Assembly: GCA_002394535.1 (NCBI GenBank)
Contig: DGUG01000114.1
Location: 1 to 16,890, forward strand
Length of the DNA: 16,890 bases
Reading direction: 5' to 3'
Origin: Lachnospiraceae bacterium UBA4316
GTDB taxonomy: Bacteria; Bacillota; Clostridia; Lachnospirales; Lachnospiraceae
Both the position numbers and the translations under genes were made by a program. The notes beneath the pieces were generated by a model. That model saw nothing but the letters and a program-made list of their open reading frames with translations, ran no database searches and was not told the origin of the DNA. Below are positions 14,728 to 16,890 of this stretch, in pieces. Numbering within the stretch: the stretch's first letter is position 1; each line of letters starts with the position of its first letter.

Positions 14728-14928
14728 ATGCCAAAGATTAAGACAAACAGATCCGCTGCAAAGCGTTTCAAAGTTACGGGTACGGGAAAGTTAAAGAGAA
14801 ACAAAGCGTACAGACGTCATATTCTGACCAAGAAGACCACCAAGAATAAGAGAAACTTAAGACATGCGGTTATAACGGATGAAACAAATGTTAAGAATAT
14901 GAAGAAGATTACACCGTATTTGCAGTAA
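14728..14928 (+). CDS. rpmI: 50S ribosomal protein L35
   Basis: A 66-residue strongly basic protein with the L35 pattern [21 protein letters not shown] at the start and [18 protein letters not shown] in the middle. Length and composition are typical. AGGAGG lies 8 nt before the ATG. It is 45 bp after infC and 12 bp before rplT, the universal infC-rpmI-rplT order. It has no cysteines, so it is a zinc-free form. Confidence 0.98.
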   Translation: MPKIKTNRSAAKRFKVTGTGKLKRNKAYRRHILTKKTTKNKRNLRHAVITDETNVKNMKKITPYLQ

Positions 14929-14940
14929 GGAGGGGTAAAG

Positions 14941-15297
14941 ATGGCTAGAATTAAGGGCGGATTGAACGCCAAGAAAAAACATAACAGAGTATTAAAACTT
15001 GCAAAGGGATACAGAGGAGCGCGTTCCAACCAGTATCGTGTTGCTAAGCAGTCGGTAATGCGTGCTCTTAACACAGCATTTGCCGGAAGAAAAGAGAGAA
15101 AGCGTCAGTTCAGACAGCTGTGGATCGCACGTATCAACGCAGCAGCAAGAATGAACGGAATCTCATACAGCAAGCTTATGTACGGACTCAAGCTTGCAAA
15201 TGTTGACATCAACCGCAAGATGCTTGCTGAGATGGCAGTTAACGATGCTGACGGATTTGCAACACTTGCTGAACTTGCGAAGTCAAAAATCGCATAA
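14941..15297 (+). CDS. rplT: 50S ribosomal protein L20
   Basis: A 118-residue basic protein starting [26 protein letters not shown], followed by [18 protein letters not shown], both diagnostic of L20. The long basic N-terminal helix enters 23S rRNA domain II during early 50S assembly, and the globular C-terminal domain is the part known to bind regulatory mRNA. In Firmicutes L20 represses its own operon through the infC leader, so this gene is the likely effector for the attenuator at 13990-14147. AAGGAGGGG just after the rpmI stop provides the ribosome binding site. Confidence 0.98.
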   Translation: MARIKGGLNAKKKHNRVLKLAKGYRGARSNQYRVAKQSVMRALNTAFAGRKERKRQFRQLWIARINAAARMNGISYSKLMYGLKLANVDINRKMLAEMAVNDADGFATLAELAKSKIA

Positions 15298-15312
15298 CAG
15301 GGACTACTGACT

Positions 15313-16161
15313 ATGATCAGGATTTGTTCGGACAGCACATGCGATCTCTCCGATGAACTCGTAAGCCGTTACGGTATTACCATCATCCCGCTTCATATAG
15401 TTTTGGGAGACAGGGAGTACCGTGATCGAGTAGAAATCAGTCAGGAAGAGATATTCGAGTGGGCCGACAGGAATAAGTCAACGCCGAAAACTTCTGCTGT
15501 TTCCTATGAGGATGCTTCGGATTTTGTGAGACCCATGCTTGATGCCGGTGGTGAGGTAATCATATTTACCATATCGTCTTCAATGTCTACGACCGAAAAT
15601 GTGTTTCGCATGGTTGCCGAAGATCTTGGCGCAACGGACAGGATGCATGTTATCGATTCCATGAATCTGTCAACGGGGATAGGACTACTGGTTGTTGAGG
15701 CGGCTGTTATGGCAAATGAAGGGTACTCATCATCAGAGATCGTAAAAGAGATCGAGAGATTAAGGCCTAAGGTAAGAGCAAGTTTTGTTATAGATACACT
15801 TACATACCTTGCCAGAGGCGGTAGATGCTCAAGTGTTGTCGCACTTACCGGAGGGATTCTCAAGATTCACCCGAAGATCGTTGTAAGGGATGGTAAGATG
15901 GATGTGGCCAAAAAGTACCGCGGCCAGCTTCGCGCAGTTGTTATGGATTACGTGAAGGATATGCATGACGAATTGCTGGGCGCCAGAAGACAGCGTGTGT
16001 TTATCACACATACAAGTTCTGACCGTGAGATGGTGGAAGAAGTAAGGGCATATCTGGAGAGCCTCGGTTATTTCGACGAGATTCTTGAGACGAGAGCAGG
16101 CGGTGTCATCAGTTCACACTGCGGACCGGGAACACTCGGTGTATTGTTTATAGAAGGCTGA
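15313..16161 (+). CDS. DegV/FakB-type fatty-acid-binding protein
   Basis: A 282-residue DegV-family protein. The N-terminus IRICSDSTCDLSDELVSRYGI is the family signature. TISSSMSTTENVF (about 91-103) occupies the place of the fatty-acid carboxylate-binding serine/threonine loop. YLARGGRCS and KIHPKIVVRDGKM follow in the usual order, with the C-terminal FITHTSSD and SSHCGPGTLGVLFIEG blocks. Family members deliver fatty acids to the FakA kinase for phospholipid synthesis; no fakA is in this window. It follows rplT by 15 bp and is probably co-transcribed. Its stop is directly against the stop of the convergent gene, with the apparent terminator located inside that gene. Confidence 0.92.
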   Translation: MIRICSDSTCDLSDELVSRYGITIIPLHIVLGDREYRDRVEISQEEIFEWADRNKSTPKTSAVSYEDASDFVRPMLDAGGEVIIFTISSSMSTTENVFRMVAEDLGATDRMHVIDSMNLSTGIGLLVVEAAVMANEGYSSSEIVKEIERLRPKVRASFVIDTLTYLARGGRCSSVVALTGGILKIHPKIVVRDGKMDVAKKYRGQLRAVVMDYVKDMHDELLGARRQRVFITHTSSDREMVEEVRAYLESLGYFDEILETRAGGVISSHCGPGTLGVLFIEG

Positions 16162-16662
16162 TTAAAGTTTAATATCGACAAAGAAACCTTTGAGATAAGT
16201 ATCCTGGGGTGTTGTGGCATTACCGTCATAACGCCCCGGATTTTTATATGTAACAGAACCTGAGTTGGTATATTCGTTATCGGCATATCCGACACGACCT
16301 CTGCCTGATGCCGGTGTCATCTTGGAGTATGCCGTGGCAGCATCCATTTTGGATTTGGGTATCATGATACCGTCTTCGGTATCGCGGCGTCCGATGCTGT
16401 TAAGCTTTAAGGATGCGGTTGTATCGTCAGCCGGAGTATTAGTAACTTCAGGCTTCGGATTAAGCTTGCCTGACAAATGGTCAACGGCATGCAGAAGTTG
16501 CTGGCGCTTAGCCTGCTGGGACGGACTCAAAGAAGGCATCTTATCAAGGTCATCCAGCTGATGCTGTCTGGCCTGAAGCTGCCTCTGCAGTTCATAATTC
16601 CTGTCGTTGTAGGGACTGCCGGCGCTGCCACCACTGAACAGTCCGTAAGAATTAATACCCAT
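16162..16662 (-). CDS. Unrecognised 166-residue polar protein
   Basis: Not recognised. No signal peptide or membrane segment. The N-terminus MGINSYGLFSGGS is Gly/Ser-rich. A charged, Gln-rich helix follows at about 22-66 (LQRQLQARQHQLDDLDKM and SQQAKRQQLLHAVDHL), probably a coiled coil. The remainder (about 70-166) is Ser/Thr/Asn/Asp-rich and probably extended or disordered up to LKGFFVDIKL. It could be a surface-, spore- or flagellum-associated protein, but nothing proves this. No Shine-Dalgarno precedes the ATG, and the -10 box ends 7 nt before it, so the mRNA is probably leaderless. The stop abuts degV with no gap. A later start at Met42 seems less likely because the preceding segment has normal coding character. 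Confidence 0.7.
   Translation of the reverse strand: MGINSYGLFSGGSAGSPYNDRNYELQRQLQARQHQLDDLDKMPSLSPSQQAKRQQLLHAVDHLSGKLNPKPEVTNTPADDTTASLKLNSIGRRDTEDGIMIPKSKMDAATAYSKMTPASGRGRVGYADNEYTNSGSVTYKNPGRYDGNATTPQDTYLKGFFVDIKL
16204..16245 (+). terminator. Intrinsic terminator for the infC-degV operon inside the convergent gene
   Basis: GGGGTGTTGTG (16206-16216) pairs with CATAACGCCCC (16227-16237), 11 pairs with two G-U wobbles and a 10-nt loop, extendable by a U-G and a C-G pair to 16204/16239, then ATTTTTAT. It is oriented for plus-strand transcription leaving degV. On the minus strand it is coding sequence and has no T tract after it. Confidence 0.7.
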
Positions 16663-16668
16663 GTGAAT

Positions 16669-16674
16669 ATTATA
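16669..16674 (-). promoter_or_regulatory. Extended -10 promoter for the minus-strand polar-protein gene
   Basis: On the minus strand TGATATAAT gives a TG-n extended -10 with perfect TATAAT. The best -35 at 17 bp spacing is weak (TTCATT). The expected start of transcription falls at or within a base or two of the ATG at 16662. Confidence 0.6.
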
Positions 16675-16743
16675 TCACACGTTATTATTAAAATGAATAC
16701 TGTCTAATAGCACAAAAAATCGTGGGTATTTCGTGAAAATTGC

Positions 16744-16772
16744 TTGACAATAATGGGGGTTTTCGATAGAAT
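16744..16772 (+). promoter_or_regulatory. Promoter for tRNA-Pro
   Basis: TTGACA (16744-16749), 17-bp spacer, TAGAAT (16767-16772). Transcription would start near 16779, about 37 nt before the mature tRNA. The short leader contains GGAGG-AAGGTG-CCTCC (16787-16802), a 5-bp hairpin. Confidence 0.8.
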
Positions 16773-16815
16773 ATCATTTGCTGACGGGAGGAAGGTGCCT
16801 CCTTGCAGCATATAT

Positions 16816-16890
16816 CGGGGTGTGGCTCAGTTTGGCTAGAGCGCTATCTTAGGGAGGTAGAGGCCGCAAGTTCGAATCTTGTCACTCCGA
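16816..16890 (+). tRNA. tRNA-Pro, anticodon AGG (complete to base 73 at window edge)
   Basis: All four arms fold by eye. Acceptor stem CGGGGTG (16816-16822) pairs with CACTCCG (16883-16889) with one G-U, then A73. The D stem is GCTC/GAGC. The anticodon stem CTATC/GGTAG encloses TTAGGGA, giving anticodon AGG at 16851-16853. The variable loop has 5 nt. The T arm is GCAAG-TTCGAAT-CTTGT. C1-G72, A73 and G35-G36 are bacterial tRNA-Pro identity elements, which supports proline. The 3' CCA, if encoded, lies outside the window. A34 is rare in bacterial proline tRNAs. Confidence 0.95.

Noticed and set aside
16681..16740. Possible terminator from near-repeats of CACGA/ATCGTG before the tRNA promoter
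   Set aside because: The strings are direct on one strand rather than a good inverted repeat, so no stable hairpin with a T tract forms.
1..16890. CRISPR array, prophage, transposase or toxin-antitoxin system
   Set aside because: No regularly spaced repeats, no integrase or transposase motifs and no recognisable antitoxin pairs were seen on either strand.

Overview
The window looks like a core chromosomal segment from a low-to-mid G+C Gram-positive anaerobe of class Clostridia, most likely Lachnospiraceae. This rests on the gene order (rqcH / yicC-gmk-rpoZ-rimO-pgsA-cinA, infC-rpmI-rplT), the Gmk P-loop reading GFAGSGKGT, the DegV and stand-alone CinA-C proteins, strong Shine-Dalgarno sites and sigma-A promoters. 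The taxonomic call is from memory of families, not from a search. I see no phage, plasmid, insertion sequence with a transposase, or CRISPR array.

Left end (1-1924). The minus strand carries almost all of rqcH (NFACT/Rqc2 homologue of ribosome-associated quality control); its 3' end lies outside the window. rqcH is preceded by a strong Shine-Dalgarno site that serves a 9-codon open frame rather than the rqcH start, and it is divergent from a good promoter for the next operon.

Middle (1925-10154). One dense plus-strand operon: yicC, gmk, rpoZ, rimO, pgsA, a cinA C-terminal-domain gene, a cobalamin-type radical SAM enzyme of unknown substrate, an ABC-F ATPase, and greA. Gaps are small or negative, which implies co-transcription and translational coupling. 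The themes are RNA turnover, GTP/nucleotide supply, RNA polymerase, ribosome modification and ribosome rescue. The ABC-F gene contains an in-frame, GC-rich, hairpin-forming insertion of about 112 bp between the second ATPase domain and the C-terminal coiled coil.

Right half (10155-16161). A consensus promoter with a 10-bp palindrome in its spacer starts a unit of a SEC-C zinc protein, thrS and two unrecognised genes (a small soluble protein and a six-pass membrane protein). Then infC-rpmI-rplT-degV starts from its own promoter with a 5' leader holding mutually exclusive antiterminator and terminator pairings. infC starts with AUA. The operon's terminator appears to lie inside the antisense 3' end of the next gene.

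Right end (16162-16890). A minus-strand gene of unknown function abuts degV tail to tail and appears leaderless. A promoter then drives a tRNA-Pro with the rare bacterial anticodon AGG, complete to base 73 at the window edge. All positions and motifs were read by eye; no search or folding program was run.
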